Assembly (NCBI GenBank): GCA_902362775.1
Contig: CABIXV010000010.1
Location: 1-52,072, forward strand
Reading direction: 5' to 3'
Origin: Clostridiales bacterium
GTDB lineage: Bacteria; Bacillota; Clostridia; Oscillospirales; Oscillospiraceae
Length of the DNA stretch: 52,072 nt
A program made the position numbers and the translations under genes. Each line of letters opens with the position of its first letter. Position 1 is the first letter of the stretch. Of the stretch, positions 33,013 to 40,621 are shown piece after piece. The notes beneath the pieces were generated by a model, which was given only the letters and a program-made list of their open reading frames with translations, made no database searches and was not told the DNA's origin.

Positions 33013-33111
33013 CACTGTCCGGTCCAGAAAAAATCCCGTATGGGTCAAGAAATGGGTCAACGCTCAAGAGGCCAAAATAGACCATCCGAAAAAGTTGCGA
33101 AAACAAAAATA

Positions 33112-33220
<109 letters not shown>

Positions 33221-33223
33221 ATA

Positions 33224-33311
33224 TGGTGCCGGAGACCGGGATCGAACCGGCACGGGATCGCTCCCACGGGATTTTAAGTCCCGGGCGTCTGCCAATTCCG
33301 CCACTCCGGCA
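33224..33311 (-). tRNA. tRNA-Leu (UAA)
   Basis: Minus strand, 88 bases with encoded CCA. The acceptor stem is TGCCGGAG...CTCCGGCA, the anticodon loop ACTTAAAAT gives anticodon UAA, and there is a long variable arm (TGGGAGCGATCCCG) and a TTCGATCC T-loop. It lies 3 bases upstream of tRNA-fMet on the same strand, so the two are cotranscribed. Confidence 0.96.
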
Positions 33312-33531
33312 TGGGTGGCTTCCGATCTTCTTTTGAAGGCTAGAATAGTTTACCATATGAAATGGACTATGTCAAGTCAAAAAATATCTTTTCTTTTCCC
33401 CATAGTTCCCCTCGGCTGGATGTACAAAAACGGACACATATCCCCACAGGGCCCGCATATACTGATATGTATATCCCTTCTCCCCGCCATCTGCTGATGA
33501 ACTGGGAGAGACATAACTGGAGGAACCAATT

Positions 33532-33642
33532 ATGGATGAACACAAGACCCCCATTTTAGAGCTGCCTGAGCGTTCCGCCCCCAAGGACGATCTGGATGAT
33601 CTGATCTTCCGCGGAGAGGGCTGGCTGGCCAGTGATCGTTAG
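33532..33642 (+). CDS. small acidic protein of 36 residues
   Basis: ATG at 33532 lies 7 bases after CTGGAGGA and opens MDEHKTPILELPERSAP, then KDDLDDLIFRGEGWLASDR, then TAG. A terminator hairpin follows at once. The good ribosome site, clean end and own terminator suggest a real small gene, while no family is recognised. It has no membrane segment and would be cytoplasmic. It stands alone between the tRNA pair and prfB. Confidence 0.5.
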   Translation: MDEHKTPILELPERSAPKDDLDDLIFRGEGWLASDR

Positions 33643-33675
33643 GGGGCCGTTCACGTCTGGAACGGCCCTCATTGA
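33643..33675 (+). terminator. terminator after the small ORF
   Basis: GGGCCGTT (33645-33652) pairs with AACGGCCC (33661-33668), followed by TCATTGATTCCTTT. It starts two bases after the stop of the 36-residue frame. Confidence 0.65.
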
Positions 33676-33703
33676 TTCCTTTCTGGGCGAGGGCAGGTTT
33701 TCC

Positions 33704-33732
33704 TTTACTTTTGTTTCCAGCTCATATATAAT
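33704..33732 (+). promoter_or_regulatory. promoter of prfB
   Basis: TTTACT (33704-33709) and a perfect TATAAT (33727-33732) are 17 bases apart, 66 bases before the prfB start. Confidence 0.6.
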
Positions 33733-33798
33733 AATTGGGCCTAAAACCAACTTGTCCCCGGCTATTCCGGGAGTTTACGAGAGAGAGTTGAGGACCGC

Positions 33799-34920
33799 AT
33801 GCTCCAATTTGATGAATATAAAGTCAAGCTGAACAACCTGCTCCCCGCCCTGAAGGAGCTGGCTCAGGCCCTTGATCTGGATGGGGCCGAGCGCGAGCTG
33901 GATATGCTCCAGGCTGAGTCTGCCGCCGACGGCTTTTGGGACAACCTGGCCAAGGCCCAGAAGGTCCAGCAGCGGATCAAGAACCTGCAGGACAAGGTGG
34001 ACAGCCAGAAAAAGCGCCAGAGTCAGTGGGACGACCTGATGGCCCTGTGCGAGATGGGCAACGAATTTGAGGACGAATCCCTTATCCCGGAGCTCGAGGA
34101 TAGCTTCGCCCATCTGGAGGCCGATATGGAGACGGCCCGTTTGGAAACGCTGCTCACCGGCGAGTACGACCGCTCCAACGTGATCCTGACCATTCATCCC
34201 GGCGCCGGCGGGACTGAGGCCCAGGACTGGGCACAGATGCTTTACCGGATGTACACCCGCTGGACCGAGCGCCACGGCTTCACCTATCAGATTATGGATT
34301 ACCAGGAAGGGGACGAGGCCGGCATCAAATCGGCCACCATCATGATTGAGGGGAGCAACGCCTATGGCTACCTCAGAGGAGAACACGGCGTTCACCGGTT
34401 GGTGCGGGTGTCCCCCTTTGACGCTAATGCCCGGCGGCAGACCTCCTTTGCCTCCGTGGAGGTCATGCCCGACCTGCCCGAGGATGTGGAGATTGAAATC
34501 CGCCCTGAGGACATTGAGATGCAGGTCTACCGGGCCAGCGGCGCCGGCGGCCAGCACGTCAACAAGACCTCCTCCGCAGTCCGTCTCATTCACAAGCCAA
34601 CTGGCGTGGTGGTAGCTTCCCAGCAGGAACGCTCCCAATTCCAGAACAAGGACAACTGTATGAAGATGCTCCGGGCCAAGCTGGTGGAACTGCAGATGCA
34701 GGAGAAGGCGGAGAAGATTTCCGATCTAAAAGGCGTCCAGCTGAAGATAGAGTGGGGCAGTCAGATCCGCTCCTACGTCTTCATGCCCTACCAGATGGTG
34801 AAGGACAACCGCACCGCCTATGAGACCAGCAACATCAACGCCGTAATGGACGGCGATCTGGATGGCTTTATCAATGCCTATCTCACGGCGGAGGCCACAG
34901 GTAACTGGGCCACCAAATAA
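33799..34920 (+). CDS. prfB: peptide chain release factor 2
   Basis: A 373-residue release factor that ends translation at UGA and UAA. The peptidyl-hydrolysis motif is SGAGGQHVNKTSSAVRL, and the stop-codon recognition tripeptide Ser-Pro-Phe lies in VRVSPFDANARRQTSF, which identifies RF2 and not RF1. An N-terminal helical domain precedes. The gene is read in one frame from ATG 33799; at the place where many RF2 genes carry the CTTTGA frameshift signal the sequence is CTTGATCTG, so there is no programmed frameshift. Monocistronic between its own promoter and terminator. Confidence 0.97.
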   Translation: MLQFDEYKVKLNNLLPALKELAQALDLDGAERELDMLQAESAADGFWDNLAKAQKVQQRIKNLQDKVDSQKKRQSQWDDLMALCEMGNEFEDESLIPELEDSFAHLEADMETARLETLLTGEYDRSNVILTIHPGAGGTEAQDWAQMLYRMYTRWTERHGFTYQIMDYQEGDEAGIKSATIMIEGSNAYGYLRGEHGVHRLVRVSPFDANARRQTSFASVEVMPDLPEDVEIEIRPEDIEMQVYRASGAGGQHVNKTSSAVRLIHKPTGVVVASQQERSQFQNKDNCMKMLRAKLVELQMQEKAEKISDLKGVQLKIEWGSQIRSYVFMPYQMVKDNRTAYETSNINAVMDGDLDGFINAYLTAEATGNWATK

Positions 34921-34923
34921 TAA

Positions 34924-34960
34924 GCAGCCTGCCGGAGCTCTCTGGCAGGCCGCTTTTTTA
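34924..34960 (+). terminator. terminator of prfB
   Basis: GCCTGCC (34927-34933) pairs with GGCAGGC (34944-34950), extended by CAG/CCG-type bases, followed by CGCTTTTTTA. Confidence 0.85.
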
Positions 34961-34968
34961 TATCCTGG

Positions 34969-34997
34969 TTGTATCAGCTTCCCGCTTCTGATATACT
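34969..34997 (+). promoter_or_regulatory. promoter of the AIM24-family gene
   Basis: TTGTAT (34969-34974) and TATACT (34992-34997) are 17 bases apart, 36 bases before the start codon with AAAGGCGGG between. Confidence 0.6.
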
Positions 34998-35032
34998 GGA
35001 GGTACCACCAATAAAAAGAAAGGCGGGATACT

Positions 35033-35710
35033 ATGAAATACGAGATCAAGGGTGAGCCCACCCCGGTAGTTATCTGTGAACTGAGCGCGGGGGAAAGTAT
35101 GATCACCGAAAAAGGCTCTATGGTTTGGATGAGCCCTAATATGGAGATGCAGACCTCGGCAGGAGGCCTGGGAAAAGCCTTTGGTCGGATGTTCTCAGGA
35201 GAATCCATCTTTCAGAACATCTATACAGCCCAGGGCGGTCCGGGGATGATTGCTTTTGCGTCTAGCTTTCCAGGCGCTATCCGGGCTGTGGAGATTACTC
35301 CGGATCGGCCCATCGTGGTCCAGAAATCTGCCTTTTTGGCGGCCACCGATGGGGTGGAGCTCTCCGTCTTTTTTCAAAAGAAGTTAGGGGCCGGCTTTTT
35401 CGGCGGCGAAGGCTTTATTATGCAGAAACTTTCTGGCCGCGGAACCGTCTTTTTGGAGATCGACGGCTATGGTGTGGAATACGATCTGGCGGCCGGACAG
35501 CAACTGATTGTAGATACAGGAAATCTCGCTGTTATGGACACCAGTTGTTCCATTGACATCCAATCCGTAAAAGGAGTCAAAAATATGATCTTTGGCGGTG
35601 AGGGGTTGTTCAACACCGTTGTCACCGGTCCAGGGCACATCACGCTCCAGACCATGCCCATCAGCGCCTTTGCCGGGGCTATCTCCTCGGTGCTGCCCAC
35701 CAAGGGATAG
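35033..35710 (+). CDS. AIM24 / TIGR00266 family protein
   Basis: A 225-residue beta-rich protein of the AIM24 (formerly DUF124) family. The glycine-rich text ITEKGSMVWMSPNMEMQTSAGG, GKAFGRMFSGESIFQNIYTA, FAASFPG-like and GAGFFGGEGFIMQKLSGRGTVFLE, and GLFNTVVTGPGHITLQTMPI are characteristic. The function of bacterial members is not established; the yeast relative is a mitochondrial membrane-organising protein. There is no signal peptide or membrane helix. It has its own promoter and no operon partner. Confidence 0.88.
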   Translation: MKYEIKGEPTPVVICELSAGESMITEKGSMVWMSPNMEMQTSAGGLGKAFGRMFSGESIFQNIYTAQGGPGMIAFASSFPGAIRAVEITPDRPIVVQKSAFLAATDGVELSVFFQKKLGAGFFGGEGFIMQKLSGRGTVFLEIDGYGVEYDLAAGQQLIVDTGNLAVMDTSCSIDIQSVKGVKNMIFGGEGLFNTVVTGPGHITLQTMPISAFAGAISSVLPTKG

Positions 35711-35967
35711 AATCGTTTTGCCCTGTCAGGTGTATCTCCCGGAATCTTTTTCCCTTTCAGGCCCTGTGTACCGCCCCCTCTTGACATCGTCCCACTTCTG
35801 ATAGAAAATGTGAGTATGGCGTCCCATGCAGTGACCAGCGGTCAAGAAGCTTTGATCCGCATGGCACTGGGGTCCATTCAAAGGATGGTGAGGTCTTGTC
35901 CAGAAATCCTATGTCCTGATCTATGATTTGTCTACAAAAAATGTACAAACAATAAAGGAGCAGCGCT

Positions 35968-36960
35968 ATGTTAGTAATGGATTGCACCCTGCGAGATGGG
36001 GCCAATGTGGTAGGCAAGGGCTTCGATGCCCGGCTGACCAAAATGATGATCGAGGGAATGATCGCCGCGGGTATCACCACCATCGAAATGGGAAACTGTT
36101 TGGGTCTGGGCGCATATGAGGCCAATGGTTCTATTGCCCCCTGCACAGACGAGGAGTATCTCCAGCTGATACAGCCTTATCTGTCCCAGGCCGAAATCGG
36201 TATGTTTCTGGGCTATAAGAACGCCACCCAGCCCAATGTGGATCTGGCTGCCAGATATGGGTTGAAATTTCTCCGCATCGGCGCTAACGCCGGCGACGGA
36301 GCAGGAGCCTGCGAGGGAATCCGGCGGGTAAAGGCTGCCGGCATGAAGTGCCGTTACTCTTTGATGAAGGCCTATGTCCTGTCCCCCAAGGAGTTGGCAG
36401 AGGAAGCCAAGATGCTAGCTGACTGCGGACTGGATGAGATCACTATCATGGACTCTGCCGGTACCATGATGCCCCATGAGACAGAGGCCTATACCAAAGA
36501 GCTGGTCGCTGCTGTGGATATCCCTGTGGCATTCCACGGCCACAATAACCTGGGACTGTCCGTAGCCAACGCCATCGCCGCCGCTGAGGCCGGGGCCACC
36601 GTCTTTGACTGCGGCCTGCTGGGCATGGCCCGCAGCGCCGGCAACTGCGCCACTGAACTTCTGGTAGCCACTTTCCAACGGCTGGGCTATTTTAAGGACA
36701 TTGACCTCTACAAGCTGCTGGCCTTTCTGGACGGTGAGTTAATCCCTGCCATGGAGGAATACAACTACCACGTGGCAGTTAAGCCCTTTGACCTGATCCT
36801 GGGTCTGGCGGGCTGCCACTCCAGCTTTACCAAGCGGTTTCAGAACATTGCCGATGAAATGGGCGTGCCTCTGTATCAACTGATCGTAGAAGTATCTAAG
36901 CGGGACCAGAAGGCCCCCAGCGAGGAACTGATCCGCCAGATCGCCGCAGATCTGGTCTGA
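35968..36960 (+). CDS. DRE-TIM metallolyase, 4-hydroxy-2-oxovalerate aldolase (DmpG) type
   Basis: A 330-residue TIM-barrel enzyme. The N terminus MDCTLRDGANVVGKGF holds the Arg-Asp of the DRE signature, VAFHGHNNLGLSVANAIAAAEAG the HxH metal ligands, and FDCGLLGMARSAGNCATELL plus the C-terminal helical part matches DmpG-type aldolases (about 340). DmpG normally forms a channelling complex with acylating acetaldehyde dehydrogenase DmpF, which is not encoded nearby. The protein could therefore be an aldolase or a synthase-like relative with another partner. ATG behind AAGGAG. Monocistronic, with a terminator about 80 bases downstream. Confidence 0.8.
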   Translation: MLVMDCTLRDGANVVGKGFDARLTKMMIEGMIAAGITTIEMGNCLGLGAYEANGSIAPCTDEEYLQLIQPYLSQAEIGMFLGYKNATQPNVDLAARYGLKFLRIGANAGDGAGACEGIRRVKAAGMKCRYSLMKAYVLSPKELAEEAKMLADCGLDEITIMDSAGTMMPHETEAYTKELVAAVDIPVAFHGHNNLGLSVANAIAAAEAGATVFDCGLLGMARSAGNCATELLVATFQRLGYFKDIDLYKLLAFLDGELIPAMEEYNYHVAVKPFDLILGLAGCHSSFTKRFQNIADEMGVPLYQLIVEVSKRDQKAPSEELIRQIAADLV

Positions 36961-37032
36961 TTTCCAACAGTCCTATATTCGCTTCAAATCCGGACGATTT
37001 CCGCTCCCTAGAGGAGATACATTTATATCCAA

Positions 37033-37082
37033 AGAACGTTTAAAAAATGTGCGTCCATGCTGAACATGGACGCACATTTTTT
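37033..37082. terminator. bidirectional terminator between the aldolase and CBS genes
   Basis: AAAAAATGTGCGTCCATG and CATGGACGCACATTTTTT are exact complements around a 6-base loop. The stem can end transcripts arriving from both sides. Confidence 0.92.
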
Positions 37083-37089
37083 ACCGCTT

Positions 37090-37518
37090 TTACCGCACCA
37101 CTATATTCTCCGATATCTCACACAGAGCCTGGGACGCCTCCATGTCGAAGCGGTGGCTGCGGGCCAGATCCGCCAGGGAGATGACGCCTACCAGCTTGCC
37201 TTTTTCAACAACAGGAAGCCGGCGGACCTGCTGGGTGGACATGAGCCGGGTGGCCTCCCGGCAGTCATCTCCCGGAGCTACTGTGGCACAGTTCCGGGTC
37301 ATAATATCCCGGACCATGGTCTGGGCCGGGTCCTCCTCCGCGGCGATGCAGCGCAGGACGATATCCCGGTCCGTCACCATTCCGCGCAGCCGGCCGTCGC
37401 TGGAGCAGACCGGAAGTGAGCCTACATTGTGCCGGCTGATGAGCCGGGCGGCCAGGGAGGCCGAGGAGGTTGGCTCGATGGTGACCACGCTGGGATTCAT
37501 CAGTTCTCTTACTTCCAT
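37090..37518 (-). CDS. CBS-domain protein (tandem CBS pair)
   Basis: A 142-residue protein made of two CBS motifs: MNPSVVTIEPTSSASLAARLISRHNVGSLPV...GMVTDRDIVLRC, and MTRNCATVAPGDDCREATRLMSTQQVRRLPVV...GVISLADLAR. Such stand-alone Bateman modules usually bind adenine nucleotides and act as energy-state sensors; no effector domain is attached. ATG at 37518. The ribosome site is poor (AAAGGCGG) and lies inside the long hairpin at 37520-37582, which could limit translation. Confidence 0.92.
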   Translation of the reverse strand: MEVRELMNPSVVTIEPTSSASLAARLISRHNVGSLPVCSSDGRLRGMVTDRDIVLRCIAAEEDPAQTMVRDIMTRNCATVAPGDDCREATRLMSTQQVRRLPVVEKGKLVGVISLADLARSHRFDMEASQALCEISENIVVR

Positions 37519-37519
37519 G

Positions 37520-37582
37520 TAAAAACCGCCTTTCCGGTAAAAATTGGTCTTGCACCAGTTTGTCCGGAAAGGCGGTTTTTTA
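37520..37582 (-). promoter_or_regulatory. long hairpin covering the ribosome site of the CBS gene
   Basis: AAAAACCGCCTTTCCGG (37520-37536) and CCGGAAAGGCGGTTTTT (37564-37580) are exact 17-base complements. Inside, AATTGGT and ACCAGTT pair with one wobble, giving an almost continuous stem. Transcribed on the minus strand it ends two bases before the CBS start codon and sequesters its only purine-rich stretch. On the plus strand it would look like a terminator (T6). Confidence 0.65.
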
Positions 37583-37650
37583 TTCTGTCTCCTGAATCCT
37601 ATTTATCTCCCGAATGACAAATCGGCCGCCCTCATTCCTACGGACAGAAA

Positions 37651-37821
37651 TCACTTTTTGGATATTCTCTGGTCGATTCGGTAAAATACCTCACCCAGCA
37701 CAGAGCATATGGCAAAAAACAAAATGATCTTGACCGGTTCAAACTTGGGCAGCAGCACAGCGCCCAGTCCGCCGCCCACGATCAGCGCCATAACCAGCAG
37801 CAGCGACCTTCTGAAACGCAT
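37651..37821 (-). CDS. small membrane protein of 56 residues
   Basis: ATG at 37821, 5 bases after AGGTGG. It encodes RSLLLVMALIVGGGLGAVLLP as first membrane helix and KIILFFAICSVLGEVFYRI as the second, with a basic tail DQRISKK. It lies 59 bases downstream of the DnaI-like gene on the same strand and may be its operon partner. No family is recognised. Confidence 0.65.
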   Translation of the reverse strand: MRFRRSLLLVMALIVGGGLGAVLLPKFEPVKIILFFAICSVLGEVFYRIDQRISKK

Positions 37822-37880
37822 GATAACCACCTATTTTCCATCACTTTTTCTCTATGGAAACCGTTTCGAAATTCAGGGTA

Positions 37881-38885
37881 TTACAGTCTACCTTTCTTCA
37901 ACAGGCGGATGTCGTCACCGAAAAACTCCAGCAGGTGATACTCCCCATCCAGGCGGGAGGCGATCTGGGGTGAGTATCGCCGGGCCGCCTCCTCCATGGT
38001 CAGGTTGGAGGAGATAACTGTGTGCAGCCCCGCCACCAGCCGGGAGTTGATGAGCTCATAGAGAGCAGACTGGGTAAACTGGGTAGTCAATTCGCTGCCC
38101 AGATCGTCTAAGATCAGCAGGTCGCAGTTGAGATAGCGGCGGGTCTCATCCCTGGCCTCCTGGCCGTCCTGGCTGTCCCGGAGGAACTTCTTGGCTTCGA
38201 ACTGGGCAAAGATATTTCCCGCGGTATCGTAGACCACAGAGCGTCCCCCCTCTGACACCGTACGGGCGATACAGGCGGACAAAAAGGTCTTGCCCAGCCC
38301 CGGAGCGCCGGAGAGGAACAGATTTTTGTAGTGGAACCTGCCGAACTTCTGCGCATAGTTCAGACAGACCTCGTAGATCAGCTCTATGTTTTCCCGGGGG
38401 GAGATCCCCCGGTTCGGCCAGGGAGTCTGACTGTAATAGTCGATGCGGAAGGAGTCGAAGGACTGCTCCCCTAGGTCCAGCAGCTTGGACAGCTCCCGGA
38501 TCTGCTCCTGGGCACACAACCGCTTCAGGCAATCGCACATCTGAGCTCCCCTCCAGCCGGTGTCTCCGCACAGAGAACAGGCGGGCTTGTCCTCCAGAGC
38601 ATCGGCGGGCAGCCCCATAGCGCCCAGCAGGACAGCCCGCTCCTGCTGCAGGTCCAGATTTTTTTCCTTTACCGTCCGTACCGCCTGGGCGGGGTTCCCT
38701 CCCTGGCGCAGGGTGGCGGCGATCAACTGGGCCATGGTCCCCTGAAGCTGCCGGTCCAACTGGGCCAGGCGAGGCTCCCGGCCGTAGGCTCTGTCCCGCA
38801 GCCGGTCCAGCTCCACCCTTCTTCGGCGCCGCTCCCCTTCCAGCCGGTCCACAGCCCGGCGAAGCACATTGGGATCATATGCCAT
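37881..38885 (-). CDS. DnaC/DnaI-like helicase-loader ATPase
   Basis: A 334-residue AAA+ ATPase. The N-terminal third is helical and contains a zinc-finger-like CSLCGDTGWRGAQMCDC, as in DnaI of Bacillus. The ATPase domain has Walker A GAPGLGKTFLSACIA, Walker B LLILDDLGSE, and SNLTMEEAARRYSPQIASRLDG with sensor and arginine-finger elements. It loads the replicative helicase. It starts 4 bases after the DnaD-like gene; the DnaD-DnaI pair is the Firmicutes primosome arrangement. It could instead be a phage-derived loader, but the neighbourhood is otherwise chromosomal. Confidence 0.9.
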   Translation of the reverse strand: MAYDPNVLRRAVDRLEGERRRRRVELDRLRDRAYGREPRLAQLDRQLQGTMAQLIAATLRQGGNPAQAVRTVKEKNLDLQQERAVLLGAMGLPADALEDKPACSLCGDTGWRGAQMCDCLKRLCAQEQIRELSKLLDLGEQSFDSFRIDYYSQTPWPNRGISPRENIELIYEVCLNYAQKFGRFHYKNLFLSGAPGLGKTFLSACIARTVSEGGRSVVYDTAGNIFAQFEAKKFLRDSQDGQEARDETRRYLNCDLLILDDLGSELTTQFTQSALYELINSRLVAGLHTVISSNLTMEEAARRYSPQIASRLDGEYHLLEFFGDDIRLLKKGRL

Positions 38886-38889
38886 AGGT

Positions 38890-39828
38890 TCACCCTTCCT
38901 TCTTCATCTGGTCCAGCATACGGCGCATCCGCTCCATGTTTTCCCGTGTCCGCTTCTCCTGGTCCGCCGGAGCCCCCTGAGGCGGCTGGCCAGCCCGCAG
39001 GGGCCTGGGGTCCCGGTCGCCCGCCTGGATGGCGGCGGCGGTGTGGAGGCCTTTCTGGTGCCAGCGGCGGAGAATACCGTTCATATAGCCCCAATCCATA
39101 GACTGCTTCTTCAGCACCGTCTTTTCATACGCCATCCGCAGGGCCTCGTCGTCAAAGCCCATATCGTCCCAGGCGGCGATATAAGTCCGCTCCTGGGACA
39201 CCAAGGGGTGCGGCGGGATGTCCAGCAGCCGGAGCACCTGGGCCTCCCGACCCCGGAGGTGGGTCAGGCGCTGGAGATGGGCCTCGGCCCGCTCCATCGT
39301 GTCGATGCCCTGGCGGGCCCAGACAAAGCCCTCCTTTTTGATCTGGGACAGGAAGGGCCGCCGTCCCGGCCCGTATTTTCGTTCCATCTCCTCGGTACAC
39401 CAGCCCACCAGCATCAAAACAACCTCGGCAGGCAGAGCCAGATGGTCATAGAGTGTGTACAAAGACCGCAGGTCGTTGGCGGACAGCTTTTTGCCCAGCC
39501 GCCGCTCCACCTCGTCGCACAGGGCGGGAAAGGTGGATGTATTTTCTTTCAGGGCGGCGGTAATATCCTCTAAGGAATACTCCGGGGGAGGAGCTTCCGG
39601 GACAGGGGGGGCGGAGACGGGGGGCTGCTCCGGTGCCATCCCCAGCTTTTTTAACTGGTCCAGAGCTGTGTCCAGACGCTGCTGGGACCAGGTCAGATGG
39701 GACAGGTCCCCGTGGCGCAGAAAATGGAGATAGAGCAGGGCGGCATCGCCGCTGTCCAGTCTCAACAGCCGGTCAGCCGCCTGGTCTGTCATGGCCAGGA
39801 CGCTTCCGGGCAGCAATGTTTGGGCCAT
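38890..39828 (-). CDS. DnaD-domain replication initiation protein
   Basis: A 312-residue protein. The N-terminal winged-helix part (LLPGSVLAMTDQAADRLLRLDSGDAALLYLHFLRHG) is followed by a proline-rich linker (PPVSAPPVPEAPPPEY) and two DnaD-like domains (LCDEVERRLGKKLSANDLRSLYTLYDHLALPAEVVLMLVGWC and AWDDMGFDDEALRMAYEKTVLKKQSMDWGYMNGILRRW). The YxxxxIxxxW pattern at the end is typical of DnaD/DnaB DNA-binding repeats. The ATG at 39828 follows GAAAGGAGG; the frame is open 26 codons further but without a ribosome site. It works with the helicase loader encoded next. Confidence 0.88.
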   Translation of the reverse strand: MAQTLLPGSVLAMTDQAADRLLRLDSGDAALLYLHFLRHGDLSHLTWSQQRLDTALDQLKKLGMAPEQPPVSAPPVPEAPPPEYSLEDITAALKENTSTFPALCDEVERRLGKKLSANDLRSLYTLYDHLALPAEVVLMLVGWCTEEMERKYGPGRRPFLSQIKKEGFVWARQGIDTMERAEAHLQRLTHLRGREAQVLRLLDIPPHPLVSQERTYIAAWDDMGFDDEALRMAYEKTVLKKQSMDWGYMNGILRRWHQKGLHTAAAIQAGDRDPRPLRAGQPPQGAPADQEKRTRENMERMRRMLDQMKKEG

Positions 39829-40147
39829 ACTACCGCCCTCCTTTCTAAAAACGGTCCCGCTCCCGACCCGAGGCAGGGCGGAGGGACCGTGGCTGTGTTT
39901 CTTCATTTTACCGCAAAAACCGCCCGGCGTAAACAGGAAATTGCGGAGGCCTCCGGTCCATCCTCGCTGTTCGCTATGGGTCGGCGCTTCTGGTTGTCAC
40001 GCCTCCCCGGCTCACGACGCGTGGCTTCCCTCCGTCTCGGGCTGGAAACAGCCGCTTATGCGGCTTCGGTTTCGCGCCCTCGCTCCGGTCCATCCCCGCT
40101 GTTCGCCGCGGGTCGGCGCTTCTTGGAAAAATTCATGGATTATTTGT
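39829..40147. other. intergenic region with a diverged direct repeat
   Basis: No gene in about 320 bases. A block of about 42 bases (39951-39992) recurs at 40083-40125 with a few changes; each reads CTCCGGTCCATCC...CGCTGTTCGC...GGGTCGGCGCTTCT. A palindromic AGCCGCTTATGCGGCT lies between them at 40049-40064. These look like intergenic repetitive elements. Confidence 0.6.
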
Positions 40148-40176
40148 TTTTCAAATGTTCCCTTCTGTGGTATAAT
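40148..40176 (+). promoter_or_regulatory. promoter of zapA
   Basis: A perfect TATAAT (40171-40176) preceded by TGG (extended -10) lies 17 bases after TTTTCA (40148-40153), 65 bases before the zapA start. Confidence 0.6.
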
Positions 40177-40241
40177 GATGAGTAAGTTGGATTCGTATGC
40201 CCATTTGGCATACAAAAGATAGAAGAAGGGGAGGAGCTCCG

Positions 40242-40553
40242 ATGAAGAACAAAGTGGTAGTGACCATCGCGGGACAGGAGTATACCATGGTGGCGGTAGA
40301 GGACGAGGCCTATGTCCGCAAGTGCGCTGACTATGTGGACAGCCAGCTGCGTGATATCATGAGCAACAAGCTGCCCAAGGAGACGGCCGCCGTGCTGGCC
40401 GCCATGAATATGGCCGACCTGTACTTCAAGGAACAGGATGCCGCCGAGAATCTCCGCCGCCAGATCAAGGAGAATCTGGAGGAGGCCAGCCGGCTGAAGA
40501 TGGAGCTGTCTGAAGCCAAGCGGGAGATCTTCAAGCTTCAGACCCGCAAATAA
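40242..40553 (+). CDS. zapA: cell division protein ZapA
   Basis: A 103-residue protein: beta-hairpin start VVVTIAGQEYTMVAVEDEAYVRKCADYVDSQL, core AVLAAMNMADLYFKEQD, and a C-terminal coiled coil (NLRRQIKENLEEASRLKMELSEAKREIFKL). These are the parts of ZapA, which crosslinks FtsZ filaments at the division site. The ATG at 40242 lies behind GGGGAGGAG. It is followed 68 bases later by the U32 gene on the same strand; this zapA-U32 order is common in Firmicutes. Confidence 0.92.
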   Translation: MKNKVVVTIAGQEYTMVAVEDEAYVRKCADYVDSQLRDIMSNKLPKETAAVLAAMNMADLYFKEQDAAENLRRQIKENLEEASRLKMELSEAKREIFKLQTRK

Positions 40554-40621
40554 CCGCCGGAGGCGGACACGACTTTTGCCGCGTGTCCGTCCCGTGCCTT
40601 TGATTTTCCAGGAGGTATCCC

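Noticed and set aside
33799..33900. Programmed frameshift in prfB
   Set aside because: The frame is continuous and the slippery CTTTGA signal is absent.
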